A stretch of DNA of 64,000 bases from JB111 sp049856295 (GTDB lineage: Bacteria > Actinomycetota > Actinomycetes > Actinomycetales > Actinomycetaceae), in contig NZ_JBNDMZ010000013.1 in assembly GCF_049856295.1 (NCBI RefSeq), positions 65,334-129,333 on the forward strand. The letters are read 5' to 3'. Position 1 is the stretch's first letter. Each line of letters opens with the position of its first letter. The translations under genes were made by a program, and so were the position numbers. This document shows positions 25,801 to 33,215 of the stretch, in pieces. The notes below the pieces were generated by a model. That model was not told the DNA's origin and did not search any database. It saw nothing but the letters and a program-made list of their open reading frames with translations.

Positions 25801-26306
25801 GTCGCGTCCCCCTCGGTGAGCTCGGCGGCCTTGGCCAGGCGGGTCGAGGCCTCCTCGGCGACGGCGCGGTCGAGCCCCTGGACCTTGACCGCGCCGTACG
25901 AGGACGCCGTGGTCACCCGCAGGGTGGAGAGCCCGAGGAGCTGCTCGAGGGGGCCGCGGACGGCGTCGACGGTCTGGATGCGGGAGGTGGGGGAGACCCG
26001 CCACTCCTGCACGAGCCAGCCCGTCGTGGCATAGACGGCGTGCTCGGTCAGCTCCCAGCGGTGCACCCGGAAGCGCCACCAGGGCTCGACGGCGAGTCGA
26101 ACCACGAGGACGACGCCGACAGCCACCGTGGGCGCGAGCAGCCACGGGCGGGCGGACTCCCAGATCGCGGCGGGGACGAGGAGCGCGGCGAACGCTGCGC
26201 CCCAGACGACGAGTGCCCGCAGCGCCCACAGCGCCATGGCACGCCGGTCGACGGGGAGTGCCGGGCGACGAACCTGCAGGGCGTCGACGGTGTCGGTGGT
26301 GTCCAT
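25797..26306 (-). CDS. Small membrane PH-domain protein
   Basis: A 169-residue bPH2-family protein: two hydrophobic helices (ALWALRALVVWGAAFAALLV and LLAPTVAVGVVLVVRLAV) and then one PH-like domain with RWELTEHAVYATTGWLVQEWRV, SRIQTVDAVRGPLEQLLGLSTLRV. It is the usual short partner (YdbS type) of the large YdbT-type protein encoded next, and both together probably form one membrane complex. The ATG at 26306 with GGAGG before it is preferred; an upstream in-frame ATG would translate the operator dyad. Confidence 0.85.
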   Translation of the reverse strand: MDTTDTVDALQVRRPALPVDRRAMALWALRALVVWGAAFAALLVPAAIWESARPWLLAPTVAVGVVLVVRLAVEPWWRFRVHRWELTEHAVYATTGWLVQEWRVSPTSRIQTVDAVRGPLEQLLGLSTLRVTTASSYGAVKVQGLDRAVAEEASTRLAKAAELTEGDAT

Positions 26307-26322
26307 GGGTCCTCCAGCAATC

Positions 26323-26358
26323 TTGACCGATCGGTCCAATCCTATCCCGATCGGTCAA
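26323..26358 (-). promoter_or_regulatory. Operator dyad of the PH-domain/TetR operon
   Basis: TTGACCGATCGG (26323-26334) and CCGATCGGTCAA (26347-26358) form a perfect 12-bp inverted repeat with 12 bases between. The left arm also overlaps a perfect 12-bp palindrome, GACCGATCGGTC. The element lies 17 bases upstream of the first ATG. It is the best candidate for the operon's own TetR protein, allowing two dimers to bind. Confidence 0.72.
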
Positions 26359-26398
26359 GGCCATTCCGTGACCCCGCTCGGACGCCCCCCACCGTCGA

Positions 26399-26456
26399 CG
26401 AATGAGGGGACTTTTCGACGAGTGAGCGGACTTCCGCCTCGCGAATGAGCGGACTT
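26399..26456. repeat. Three short direct repeats, GAATGAGCGGACTT family
   Basis: CGAATGAGGGGACTT (26399), CGAGTGAGCGGACTT (26419) and CGAATGAGCGGACTT (26442) are three near-identical 15-mers at 20- and 23-base steps, in the intergenic DNA between the PH-domain operon and the truncated VOC gene. Their function is unknown. Unlike the repeats at 45.9 and 63.2-63.8 kb in sequence, they share the general plan of short units about 20 bases apart. Confidence 0.7.
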
Positions 26457-26551
26457 CTGCTCGCCTCGCGTGGCCATGGGGCCGGAGAGGCACATCGGTC
26501 GGCTCTTGTGCGCGTGGACGGGTCGGCGAAGAATGGCGCTGGGAGGCCGAT

Positions 26552-26851
26552 ATGACCGAGTACCCCAGGCTGCTCCACACCGTCATCGACACGACCGACG
26601 TCCGCGGTCTCGCCGAGTTCTACCGCGAGCTGTTCGGCTATTCGTACCGACCGGGCGACGAGCCTGGCGGCACCGGGTTCCTCGACTGGTTGGTGCTCAC
26701 GGACGACTCCGGAGCGCCGCGGCTCGCGTTCCAGGAGGTCGAGAGGCTCGAGCCCACCACGTGGCCCGACCACGACGTCCCCATGCAGCTGCACCTGGAC
26801 TTCACGGTGCCGACCCGTGTGCGTACTGGACGTGCGTTCAGATACCCATGA
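26552..26851 (+). pseudogene. VOC (glyoxalase-fold) protein, C-terminally truncated
   Basis: The first 88 residues are a good vicinal-oxygen-chelate domain: LLHTVIDTTDVRGLAEFYRELFGYSYRPG, LVLTDDSGAPRLAFQEVE, MQLHLDFTVPTR (each part of the usual fold). Family members have about 130 residues, ending with a second metal-binding half (typically a DPAGHPFC-like motif). Here the match ends near 26814 and 11 unrelated residues lead to a stop inside the 3' end of the convergent mazF. The missing 40-45 residues suggest that the end of the gene was lost when the neighbouring toxin-antitoxin pair arrived. Good RBS (GGGAGGCCGAT). Confidence 0.75.
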
Positions 26852-27182
26852 CGAGGCGGATGCCGTCGGCGATTCTCGTGAGGAGGTAGGACGGTGTTCG
26901 TCCGACCGGGTGTGGTTCGACGAACTCGCGACTGACGGGTCCGACCTGCGACACGACGGCGACGGAGTCCTTGTCGAGCCCGGCGGCGACCGCAGGGAGC
27001 AGCACATTCCCGGGGAATGCCTCGAGGGAGGTGTTCGACGTCAGCGGCGTGACGAGGACGGTCGAGATCTGTGTGGCGAGAAGCCAGTCCTCCTGCATGA
27101 CGACGGCAGGGCGCCGCTTGGCAGGTTCAGACCCGCGAGGTGACCCGAAGTCGACCCAGACGATGTCGCCGTGCGAGATCAC
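26838..27182 (-). CDS. MazF/PemK-type toxin (endoribonuclease)
   Basis: A 114-residue protein with the family order: GDIVWVDFGSPRGSEPAKRRPAVVMQED (part: GDIVWVDFG, KRRPAVV), then TQISTVLVTPLTSNT and LPAVAAGLDKDSVAVVSQVGPVS. The Arg of KRRPAVV and the Ser/Thr of LVTPLT are the typical catalytic positions of MazF, which cuts mRNA at short sequences and slows growth. The GTG start at 27180-27182 overlaps the antitoxin stop by 4 bp. The 3' end overlaps the truncated VOC gene by 14 bases. The locus is slightly less GC-rich than its surroundings, which suggests horizontal arrival. Confidence 0.88.
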   Translation of the reverse strand: MISHGDIVWVDFGSPRGSEPAKRRPAVVMQEDWLLATQISTVLVTPLTSNTSLEAFPGNVLLPAVAAGLDKDSVAVVSQVGPVSREFVEPHPVGRTPSYLLTRIADGIRLVMGI

Positions 27183-27424
27183 CAGTCGGTGCTCCGGAGC
27201 ATCGTGCGCTCCGACTCGTGCAGGAACGGGCTGTCGGCGCCAGGCTGCCCGGCCCGCTCGATCACGGAGTCCGCCAGGGCTGTGAGTTCGGCTTCGCCCT
27301 CGAGCTCCTCGACCAGACGCTGTGCGGCCCGTCGAAAGAACTGCGACCTGTTCATTCCGTGTCGCGCAGCCACGCGCTCGAAGCGCTCGAAATCGCGGTC
27401 GGGAATCGAGATGGCAGTCTTCAT
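27179..27424 (-). CDS. Ribbon-helix-helix antitoxin of MazF
   Basis: An 81-residue protein beginning MKTAISIPDRDFERFERVAARHGMNRSQFFRRAAQ, a classic ribbon-helix-helix N-terminus (strand KTAISIP, then helices), with an acidic C-terminal tail that would wrap the toxin. It is the first gene of the pair. The chosen ATG at 27424 sits close to an AT-rich promoter-like stretch (GTTATACT), and an imperfect palindrome lies immediately upstream, fitting autoregulation by the toxin-antitoxin complex. An upstream in-frame start at 27493 would cross this element. Confidence 0.82.
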   Translation of the reverse strand: MKTAISIPDRDFERFERVAARHGMNRSQFFRRAAQRLVEELEGEAELTALADSVIERAGQPGADSPFLHESERTMLRSTDW

Positions 27425-27430
27425 GGAAGT

Positions 27431-27448
27431 GAGTATAACTCGTAATAC
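27431..27448 (-). promoter_or_regulatory. Promoter/operator of the mazEF-like pair
   Basis: GTATAACTCGTAATAC (27433-27448) is a 16-base imperfect palindrome (12 of 16 positions symmetric), overlapping GAGTATAACTC. On the minus strand it supplies TATTAC and TTATACT, both acceptable -10 elements. It begins 7 bases upstream of the antitoxin ATG. Confidence 0.5.
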
Positions 27449-27588
27449 CGTGCCTGCGTTGGCCTGTGGGCGCGCGCTCGCGAGCTCGGTCATCTGGGCG
27501 AGACTGGGGTGACATGCACGATCCTTTCGGCGTCACGCAACCCGGGCACTGCGGGCCGTGTCAGCACATCCTCATAGGGGAGAACAGG

Positions 27589-28815
27589 ATGATCGATCCG
27601 TTGTCGATGCTCGAGTCCGAGGTGCGCGAGCTCGTCCGCAGGCGAGGCATCGACCCCGCCCGCGAGTCGGAGGCGACCCGGGCGCTCGTCGTCGCCGCGG
27701 CGGCCGAGTACGAGGAGCGGTCCACGCGCGGCCTCGTCCCACCCCTGGCCGACATCGACGCGGCGATCAAGCACGTGATGGACGCGGTGGTCGGCTTCGG
27801 CCCGCTCCAGTCGCTGCTCGACGACCCGGAGGTCGAGGAGCTGTGGATCAACGAGCCGGGGAAGGTGTTCGCCGCCCGCCACGGCCGTGCCGAGCTGACG
27901 ACGGTCCTGCTCGACACACAGCAGGTGCGCGACCTCGTCGAGCGGATGCTCCGGTCGAGCGGACGGCGGATCGACCTCTCCTCGCCATTCGTCGATGCTG
28001 CCCTGCCGGGTGGGGAGCGGCTGCACGTCGTCATCCCGGAGATCACCCGGGAGCACTGGGCGGTCAACATCCGCAAGTACCTCGTGCGGGCCCGGTCGCT
28101 CGACGACCTCGTCGAGCGCGGATCACTCACCCCGCACGCCGCCCGCGTGCTCGACGCCTCGGTGCGCGCGGGCCTCAACGTCCTTGTGTCCGGAGCGACC
28201 CAGGCCGGCAAGACGACGATGCTCGCCGCGCTGTGCGGTTCGATCCCGGCGACCCAGCGCGTGGTGACGGTCGAGGAGGTCTTCGAGCTCAACCTCGCGC
28301 GCCGCGACGTCGTGGCCATGCAGACCCGCCAACCCAACCTCGAGGGGACGGGCGAGATCCCGCTGCGCCGGCTCGTCAAGGAGTCGCTGCGCATGCGACC
28401 GGACCGGATCATCGTCGGCGAGGTCCGGGAGGCCGAGGCGTTCGACCTGCTCGTGGCGCTCAACGCCGGCCTGCCCGGTGCGGCCACCCTGCATGCGAAC
28501 TCTGCCCGGGAGGCCGTGTCGAAGCTGTGCACGCTTCCGCTGCTCGCAGGTGAGAACGTCACGTCGGACTTCACGGTGCCGACCGTCGCGACGTCGGTCG
28601 ACCTCGTCGTCCACCTCGATCTCGACCACGACGGGCGGCGCACGGTCCGCGAGATCGTCCACGTCACCGGCCGGGTCGAGGGCGGGGTCGTCGAGACGTC
28701 GAGGCTCTTCGAGCGCCGGGACGGACGGCTCGTCCGGGCCGAGGGCCACATGGGGCAGGACCCCAGGTTCAAGCGGGCCGGGCTCGACGTCACCGCCCTT
28801 CTGGCCGCCGCCTGA
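27589..28815 (+). CDS. cpaF: CpaF/TadA family secretion ATPase
   Basis: A 408-residue hexameric ATPase of the Tad/Flp secretion system. The N-domain leads into the core with Walker A SGATQAGKTTM, Asp box VTVEEVFEL, a Walker B-like RMRPDRIIVGEVREAEAFD and the His box AATLHANSA. It powers assembly of the pilin and pseudopilins encoded downstream. The ATG at 27589 follows AGGGGAGAACAGG. It is the first recognisable gene of the tad cluster; no TadZ/CpaE localisation factor is present, and its usual place upstream is taken by the toxin-antitoxin locus. Confidence 0.93.
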   Translation: MIDPLSMLESEVRELVRRRGIDPARESEATRALVVAAAAEYEERSTRGLVPPLADIDAAIKHVMDAVVGFGPLQSLLDDPEVEELWINEPGKVFAARHGRAELTTVLLDTQQVRDLVERMLRSSGRRIDLSSPFVDAALPGGERLHVVIPEITREHWAVNIRKYLVRARSLDDLVERGSLTPHAARVLDASVRAGLNVLVSGATQAGKTTMLAALCGSIPATQRVVTVEEVFELNLARRDVVAMQTRQPNLEGTGEIPLRRLVKESLRMRPDRIIVGEVREAEAFDLLVALNAGLPGAATLHANSAREAVSKLCTLPLLAGENVTSDFTVPTVATSVDLVVHLDLDHDGRRTVREIVHVTGRVEGGVVETSRLFERRDGRLVRAEGHMGQDPRFKRAGLDVTALLAAA

Positions 28816-28953
28816 GCACAGCGTCCGGCGCGCTCGCCAGGTTCTCTCGTCCAGTCCGCGAACAGGGTTGTGGAAAACGGCCCGCGGCGAGATGGGCCGA
28901 ACTACGCTCACGAATGTGTCTCCGGACACCAGGACCACACCCAGGGGGCAGGG

Positions 28954-29043
28954 ATGGCCGACGATCGGGCCAGGGCGTTGCGCGCCGTGTTGCGCGCCGA
29001 CGCACCCCCGCGCGACGCCAAGCACCAGCGGGCGGGCGGCTGA
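28954..29043 (+). CDS. Possible 29-residue leader peptide gene
   Basis: A short reading frame, MADDRARALRAVLRADAPP then a basic C-terminus, has a strong ribosome site (CAGGGGGCAGGG) and ends 1 base before the tadB ATG, whose own ribosome site is poor. This suggests that translation of tadB is coupled to it. It could be a genuine small protein or simply a translational leader. I find no family. The 138 bases between cpaF and this frame contain a promoter-like TTGTGG and TACGCT with 27 bases between, too wide to count. Confidence 0.35.
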   Translation: MADDRARALRAVLRADAPPRDAKHQRAGG

Positions 29044-29044
29044 C

Positions 29045-29902
29045 ATGGGAGTGGTCGCAGGACTCCTCCTGGGAGCGGGGCTGTGCCTCGTCTGGTTCTC
29101 GTTCTTCGAGCCGGCCGAGCGGACGTCGCGGGACGCGCGGTGGACCGACCACATCCAGGACGCACTCACGCGATCGGGCTCGCCGTCGGTGAGCCCGGCC
29201 TCGTTCCTCGCGGTCTCGACGGTGCTCGGGCTCGCGGTCCTCGTCGTCGTCCTCGCCCTCACCGCAGCGGCCCCGGTCGCGGTCGCGTTCGGTCTCATCG
29301 CGGCGGTCGTGCCGTGGCTCGTCGTCACCTCGCGCGCACGCACCCGGACGACCCGGCTGCGCGAGGTCTGGCCCGACGTCATCGACGGGCTCGTGTCCGC
29401 CGTCCGTGCCGGACGGTCGCTGCCCGAGGCGGTCGGCACGCTCGCCGAGCGCGGGCCCGAGTCGGTCCGGCCCGAGTTCCGCCGGTTCGTCGCCGACCAC
29501 CGCGCCACCGGGAACCTCGTCGTCTCCCTCGACCGGCTCAAGGCCCGCCTTGCAGACCCGGTCGCCGACCGGATCGTCGAGGCGCTCAAGCTCACCCGGG
29601 AGGTCGGCGGCTCCGACCTCACCCGTCTCCTGCGCGCGCTCGCCCACATGCTGCGTGAGGACCAGCGCACGCGCGGCGAGCTCGAGGCTCGGCAGAGCTG
29701 GACCGTCAACGGCGCCCGGCTCGCCGTCGCCGCCCCGTGGGCCGTGCTCGCCGTCCTCGCCGGCCGACCCGAGGCGGCCGCGGCCTACGGGACGACCACC
29801 GGCGCCGTCGTCCTCGGTATCGGCGCCGGGACATCGGCGCTCGCCTACTGGCTCATGCTCCGCCTCGGCCGGCTCCCCGCCGAGGCCCGGGTGCTCCGAT
29901 GA
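29045..29902 (+). CDS. tadB: TadB-like inner-membrane platform protein
   Basis: A 285-residue type II secretion F-domain protein. An N-terminal helix, a second hydrophobic pair (FLAVSTVLGLAVLVVVLALTAAA, VAFGLIAAVVPWLVV), a cytoplasmic helical domain with LREVWPDVIDGLVSAVRAGRSLPEAV and ALKLTREVGGSDLTRLLRALAHMLR, and two C-terminal helices. It forms, with TadC, the membrane platform engaged by the CpaF ATPase. It starts with ATG at 29045 one base after a small upstream frame and overlaps tadC by 4 bp. Confidence 0.88.
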   Translation: MGVVAGLLLGAGLCLVWFSFFEPAERTSRDARWTDHIQDALTRSGSPSVSPASFLAVSTVLGLAVLVVVLALTAAAPVAVAFGLIAAVVPWLVVTSRARTRTTRLREVWPDVIDGLVSAVRAGRSLPEAVGTLAERGPESVRPEFRRFVADHRATGNLVVSLDRLKARLADPVADRIVEALKLTREVGGSDLTRLLRALAHMLREDQRTRGELEARQSWTVNGARLAVAAPWAVLAVLAGRPEAAAAYGTTTGAVVLGIGAGTSALAYWLMLRLGRLPAEARVLR

Positions 29903-30831
29903 GCCCGGCCACCTACGGCGGACTCGCCGGCCTCCTGCTCGCCGTGGGCGTGTGGGTCGTCGTGGCCCGGCTGGGTGCCCGTCGGCCGCGGCTCGCCGAT
30001 CGGCTCGCGCCCTACCTCGTCGAGCGCCCGACGTCCTCGCGGCTGCTCGCCGAGACGCCGGCGCGCTCGCCGTTCGCCGTCGTCGAGCGTCTGGTGGCCC
30101 CCGTGATCGACGACGTCGTGCCGATGCTCGAGAAGCTGGGGTCGACGACCACGACCGTGCGACGACGCCTCGCGGAGGCGGGGTCGACGACGACGGTGGC
30201 CCAGTTCCGCACCGAGCAGATGGTCTGGGGGGCGATCGGGCTTGCGGCCGGTCTCGTCGTGGCGCTCACGGTCGGCGCGGTGCGTGACGCCCCGGCCCTC
30301 CTCCTGCTGCTCGGCGTGGTGATCTTCGGTGTGGGCGGCGCCGTCATGCGCGACACCCATCTCACCGCCCAGGTCACCAGGCGTCGCGAGCGCCTGGCCG
30401 CCGAGCTCCCGGACATCGCGGAGCTCATCGCTCTCTCGGTCGGTGCGGGCGAGGGGCTCGTCCCTGCGCTCGAGCGCGTGCAGAAGGTCGCGCACGGCGC
30501 GGTGGCCGATGAGCTGCGGCGCACGCTCGCCGAGACCCGTGCCGGTGCGCCCATGGTCGTCGCCCTGGAGAATCTCGCCGGCCGCACCGGCTCGCCCGCG
30601 CTCAGCAGGTTCGCCGACGCCGTGGCCGGAGCGGTCGAGCGCGGCACGCCGCTGGCCGAGGTGCTGCGCGCGCAGGCCCAGGACGCGCGGGAGACCACCC
30701 GGCGCGAGCTCATGGAGCTTGCCGGCAAGAAGGAGGTCGCCATGATGGTGCCCGTCGTCTTCTTCATCCTCCCCACCACGGTCATGTTCGCCCTGTTCCC
30801 CGGGCTCGCTGCACTCCGGATGGGCCTGTGA
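29899..30831 (+). CDS. tadC: TadC-like inner-membrane platform protein
   Basis: A 310-residue type II secretion F-domain protein, the second platform subunit. Hydrophobic segments are at the N-terminus, in the middle (AIGLAAGLVVALTV, ALLLLLGVVIFGVGG) and at the C-terminus (VVFFILPTTVMFALFPGL). The cytoplasmic domain shows ELPDIAELIALSVGAGEGLVPALERV and FADAVAGAVERGTPLAEVLRAQA, close to the TadB repeat pattern. The ATG at 29899 overlaps the tadB stop. Together with CpaF, this gives the minimal motor of a Flp pilus or related secretion apparatus. Confidence 0.88.
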   Translation: MSPATYGGLAGLLLAVGVWVVVARLGARRPRLADRLAPYLVERPTSSRLLAETPARSPFAVVERLVAPVIDDVVPMLEKLGSTTTTVRRRLAEAGSTTTVAQFRTEQMVWGAIGLAAGLVVALTVGAVRDAPALLLLLGVVIFGVGGAVMRDTHLTAQVTRRRERLAAELPDIAELIALSVGAGEGLVPALERVQKVAHGAVADELRRTLAETRAGAPMVVALENLAGRTGSPALSRFADAVAGAVERGTPLAEVLRAQAQDARETTRRELMELAGKKEVAMMVPVVFFILPTTVMFALFPGLAALRMGL

Positions 30832-30885
30832 CCGCCACCGATCCCGTCGACCCGACCCCGTCCACCACCCCGAGAGGCGACCGCC

Positions 30886-31086
30886 ATGCATCCGATCCTG
30901 TTCCTGCTCACCTGGTTGGGCGACCGACTCCGGGACGACGACCCGGAGCGGGGCGACGTCCCCGGGTGGGTGATGGTGACCCTGATGACCGCCGGTCTCG
31001 TGATCATCATCTGGGCGATCGCGGAGACCCAGCTCGGCGAGCTGTTCCAGACCGCGATCGACCGCGTCCTCGGTGGCGGCAGCTAG
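30886..31086 (+). CDS. Short single-helix Flp-like pilin candidate
   Basis: A 66-residue protein with a charged N-terminus (RLRDDDPERGDVPGW) followed by one hydrophobic helix (VMVTLMTAGLVIIIWAIAE). The position just after tadC and the size match the small pilin of Flp loci, and the same ERGDVPGWVMVTLM pattern recurs in actinobacterial tad clusters. It lacks the obvious Gly-x-x-x-x-Glu cleavage site of Flp1, so it may be an atypical pilin. RBS is GAGAGG; the ATG at 30886. The start of the following tadE overlaps its end. Confidence 0.65.
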   Translation: MHPILFLLTWLGDRLRDDDPERGDVPGWVMVTLMTAGLVIIIWAIAETQLGELFQTAIDRVLGGGS

Positions 31087-31478
31087 CTCGACCCGCCCGA
31101 CGCGACGCCGAGTCCGGCTCGGCGATCGTCGACTTCGTCCTCGTCTCGGCACTCCTCCTCCTGCTGGTCGCGGCGGTCCTTCAGCTCGCGCTCCTGCTGC
31201 ACGTCCGCAACACGCTCATCGACTCCGCCTCGGAGGGGGCGCGGCACGGCGCTCTCCTCGGCTCCGACCCCGCAGACGGCGCCGCCCGCGCCGCGGAGCT
31301 CATCCGTGCGGGCCTCGCCGACTCCTACGCCGACGACGTCACGGCGCAGGTCGTCACGGCGGACGGGGTCTCGCTCGTCCAGGTGACGGTGCGGGCGCCG
31401 ATGCCTGTCGTCGGTCTGTTCGGCCCGGGCGACGGGCTCGAGGTCGTCGGCCACGCCGCTCTCGAGGTCGCGCCGTGA
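31073..31478 (+). CDS. TadE-like pseudopilin, start unresolved
   Basis: From about 31112 the frame encodes DAESGSAIVDFVLVSALLLLLVAAVLQLALLLHVRN and a TadE domain with GARHGALLG, ending at 31478. Upstream in the same frame no ATG, GTG or TTG exists between 31023 and this domain. A GTG at 31073, at the end of the pilin gene and well placed, opens another frame that reads a TadE-like basic start, STRPTRR, and joins the TadE frame if one base is gained or two are lost near 31108. I give the GTG as the boundary. Alternatives are a GTG at 30828 that would translate the pilin gene out of frame, a sequence error, or a broken gene. Overlaps the next gene by 4 bp. Confidence 0.6.
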
Positions 31479-31930
31479 GTCGCCGTGCGGCGTCGACCGA
31501 TCGCGACCCGGAGGCCGGCAGCGCGATCGTCGAGTACCTCGGGGTCGCCCTGCTGCTCCTGCTCCCGCTCATCTACCTCGTGGTGGCGATCAGCCGGATC
31601 CAGGCCGCCTCGTACGCAGCAGAGGGGGCCGCGCGGGAGGCCGGCCGGATCGTCGCCCAGGCGGACGACGAGGCCTCGGCGGCGGGACCGGCGGCGTTCG
31701 CGGTCGAGCTCGCCTTCGCCGACCAGGGGTTCGACGTCGACGGCGCGGGCTCCTTGGTCATCACGTGCGAGGCCGACCCGTGCCACACGCCGGGCGCCCG
31801 CATCGACGTCGAGGTCACGACAGTCGTGGCTCTGCCCCTGCTGCCGACCTCGATCGCCGGGGTCCCGACCTCGATGTCGGTCGAGGCCCGGCATCTCGTC
31901 CTCGTCGAGGACCACCGGGGGACCGGGTGA
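31475..31930 (+). CDS. TadE-like pseudopilin 2
   Basis: A 151-residue pseudopilin: a short basic N-terminus (SRRAASTDRDPEAG), then SAIVEYLGVALLLLLPLIYLVVAIS, the TadE signature of a hydrophobic helix with a glutamate after the cleavage site, and an exported domain with two cysteines (ITCEADPCHT) likely to be disulfide-bonded. It is probably processed by a prepilin peptidase and incorporated as a minor pilin. GTG at 31475 overlaps the stop of the first tadE and its own stop overlaps the next gene; the three are tightly coupled. Confidence 0.85.
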   Translation: MSRRAASTDRDPEAGSAIVEYLGVALLLLLPLIYLVVAISRIQAASYAAEGAAREAGRIVAQADDEASAAGPAAFAVELAFADQGFDVDGAGSLVITCEADPCHTPGARIDVEVTTVVALPLLPTSIAGVPTSMSVEARHLVLVEDHRGTG

Positions 31931-32430
31931 GCGCGTCCCGCGCCGGCAACCTCACCGGACGACCGTCTCCGGAAGCGACCGAGGACCCAGAGTCCGGCCG
32001 GATCATGGTGATGGGCATCGGCTTCGTCGTCGTGCTCGTGGCGCTCATCCTCGTCATCGCCTCCGTCTCGGCGATCCACCTCGACCGCAAGCGGGCCCTC
32101 GGGGTCGCGGACGCCGCAGCCGCAGCGGCCGCCGACGCCGTCGCGGAGGCCGCCTTCTACGGCGAGGACCGGGAGTCGATGCTCACCGACGAGCTCGTCC
32201 GCGCCGAAGCCGCCGAGTACCTCGAAAGGGTCGATCCCACCTCGTCCGGCGGACTGCGCAGCGTCGTGCTCGGCGAGCCAACGGGCACGGTCGACGGGGA
32301 GACCGCCGTCGTCACGCTCGTCGCCGTCATCGACCCGCCCTTCGCGCCGGCGCTCGTCTCCGGCGTCGTCGGCCCGGTCGAGGTCACCGTCACCGGGCGC
32401 GCCCGCGCGATCGACGTCGAGAACGGGTAG
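31927..32430 (+). CDS. TadE/TadG-like secreted pseudopilin 3
   Basis: A 167-residue protein. After a polar N-terminus, PESGRIMVMGIGFVVVLVALILVIASVSAIHLDRKRALGVADAAAAAAADAVAEAAFYG forms a hydrophobic helix followed by a long alanine-rich amphipathic helix, as in the Rv3655c/TadG helical-hairpin group. The rest is a small beta-rich exported domain. It is the last gene of the tad operon. GTG at 31927 overlaps the preceding stop. Its glutamate at the usual position is replaced by Arg/Ile, so it may be an unprocessed secreted component. Confidence 0.75.
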   Translation: MSASRAGNLTGRPSPEATEDPESGRIMVMGIGFVVVLVALILVIASVSAIHLDRKRALGVADAAAAAAADAVAEAAFYGEDRESMLTDELVRAEAAEYLERVDPTSSGGLRSVVLGEPTGTVDGETAVVTLVAVIDPPFAPALVSGVVGPVEVTVTGRARAIDVENG

Positions 32431-32513
32431 CCGGACCCGAGGGGCCGCGTCGAAATCGGGTGACGGCGGGCCTGTCCCGGGTGACGATGACGGGACCGAT
32501 CGGAAGGAGAGTC

Positions 32514-33215
32514 GTGACGAGCGAGGCGCTGCGCGATGTCGGTCCGCTCCCGCGCACGCCCGACGACCGCGCCTGGGGATGGATCGGTCTGCCGCGCGCC
32601 ACGGAGGAGCACCACCGCACCGCCCGGGCCAGCGCCGTCGTCGTGCTCACCAGGCCTGTCGGCGACGACCTCGCCTACCTCCTCGTGCGCCGCTCCACCC
32701 GCCTGCGCCACCACGCGGGCGAGTTCGCGTTCCCCGGCGGCGGGATCGACCCGGGGGAGACCCCGGTGGACGCGGCGATCCGCGAGTGCGGCGAGGAGAC
32801 CGGGGTGCTCGTCGACCGGTCCCTGGTGATCGGGACGCTTCCGCCGCTCTACCTGTGGGCCAGCGGCAACGTCGTCACCCCCGTTCTCGCTCGCCTCGGG
32901 CCCGACGGGCACGTGCCGAGCTTCGCGCACGACGACGAGATCCACTCCGCCCACTGGGTCTCGCGCCGCCACCTCCTCGACCCGGAGAACCGCACCACCG
33001 TCTCGTACCGCGGCCGGCATGCGGGCCGGGCGTTCCGGTTCGAGGGCACCTACATCTGGGGATTCACGGCACGGGTGCTCGACTGGATCCTCGCCGAGGT
33101 CGACCCGGACAGCCCGGACCCGCCCCACGTGCCCGAGCTGGGCGAGGCGGCGATCGGCGACGGTCCGACCAGCGGCGTCGCGATCAGTGGCAGGGCGACT
33201 CGACCGACACCGTGA
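32514..33215 (+). CDS. Nudix hydrolase, CoA pyrophosphatase-like
   Basis: A 233-residue Nudix protein. The Nudix box is GGIDPGETPVDAAIRECGEE with TGV following (about residues 77-99), an exact match to Gx5Ex7REUxEExGU. Upstream, LLVRRSTRLRHHAGEFAFPGG resembles the CoA-pyrophosphatase (NudL) pattern of binding the CoA diphosphate. It probably hydrolyses CoA or a related nucleotide diphosphate in the cytoplasm. The GTG at 32514 has GGAAGGAGAG upstream; earlier starts add residues with no similarity. It overlaps the convergent lipoprotein gene by 32 bases at the 3' end. Confidence 0.85.
   Translation: MTSEALRDVGPLPRTPDDRAWGWIGLPRATEEHHRTARASAVVVLTRPVGDDLAYLLVRRSTRLRHHAGEFAFPGGGIDPGETPVDAAIRECGEETGVLVDRSLVIGTLPPLYLWASGNVVTPVLARLGPDGHVPSFAHDDEIHSAHWVSRRHLLDPENRTTVSYRGRHAGRAFRFEGTYIWGFTARVLDWILAEVDPDSPDPPHVPELGEAAIGDGPTSGVAISGRATRPTP

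Noticed and set aside
30828..31478. A 216-residue TadE protein starting with GTG at 30828
   Set aside because: Its first 80 residues would be an out-of-frame reading of the clearly real small pilin gene and have no TadE-like character, although the GTGA overlap with tadC is superficially attractive.
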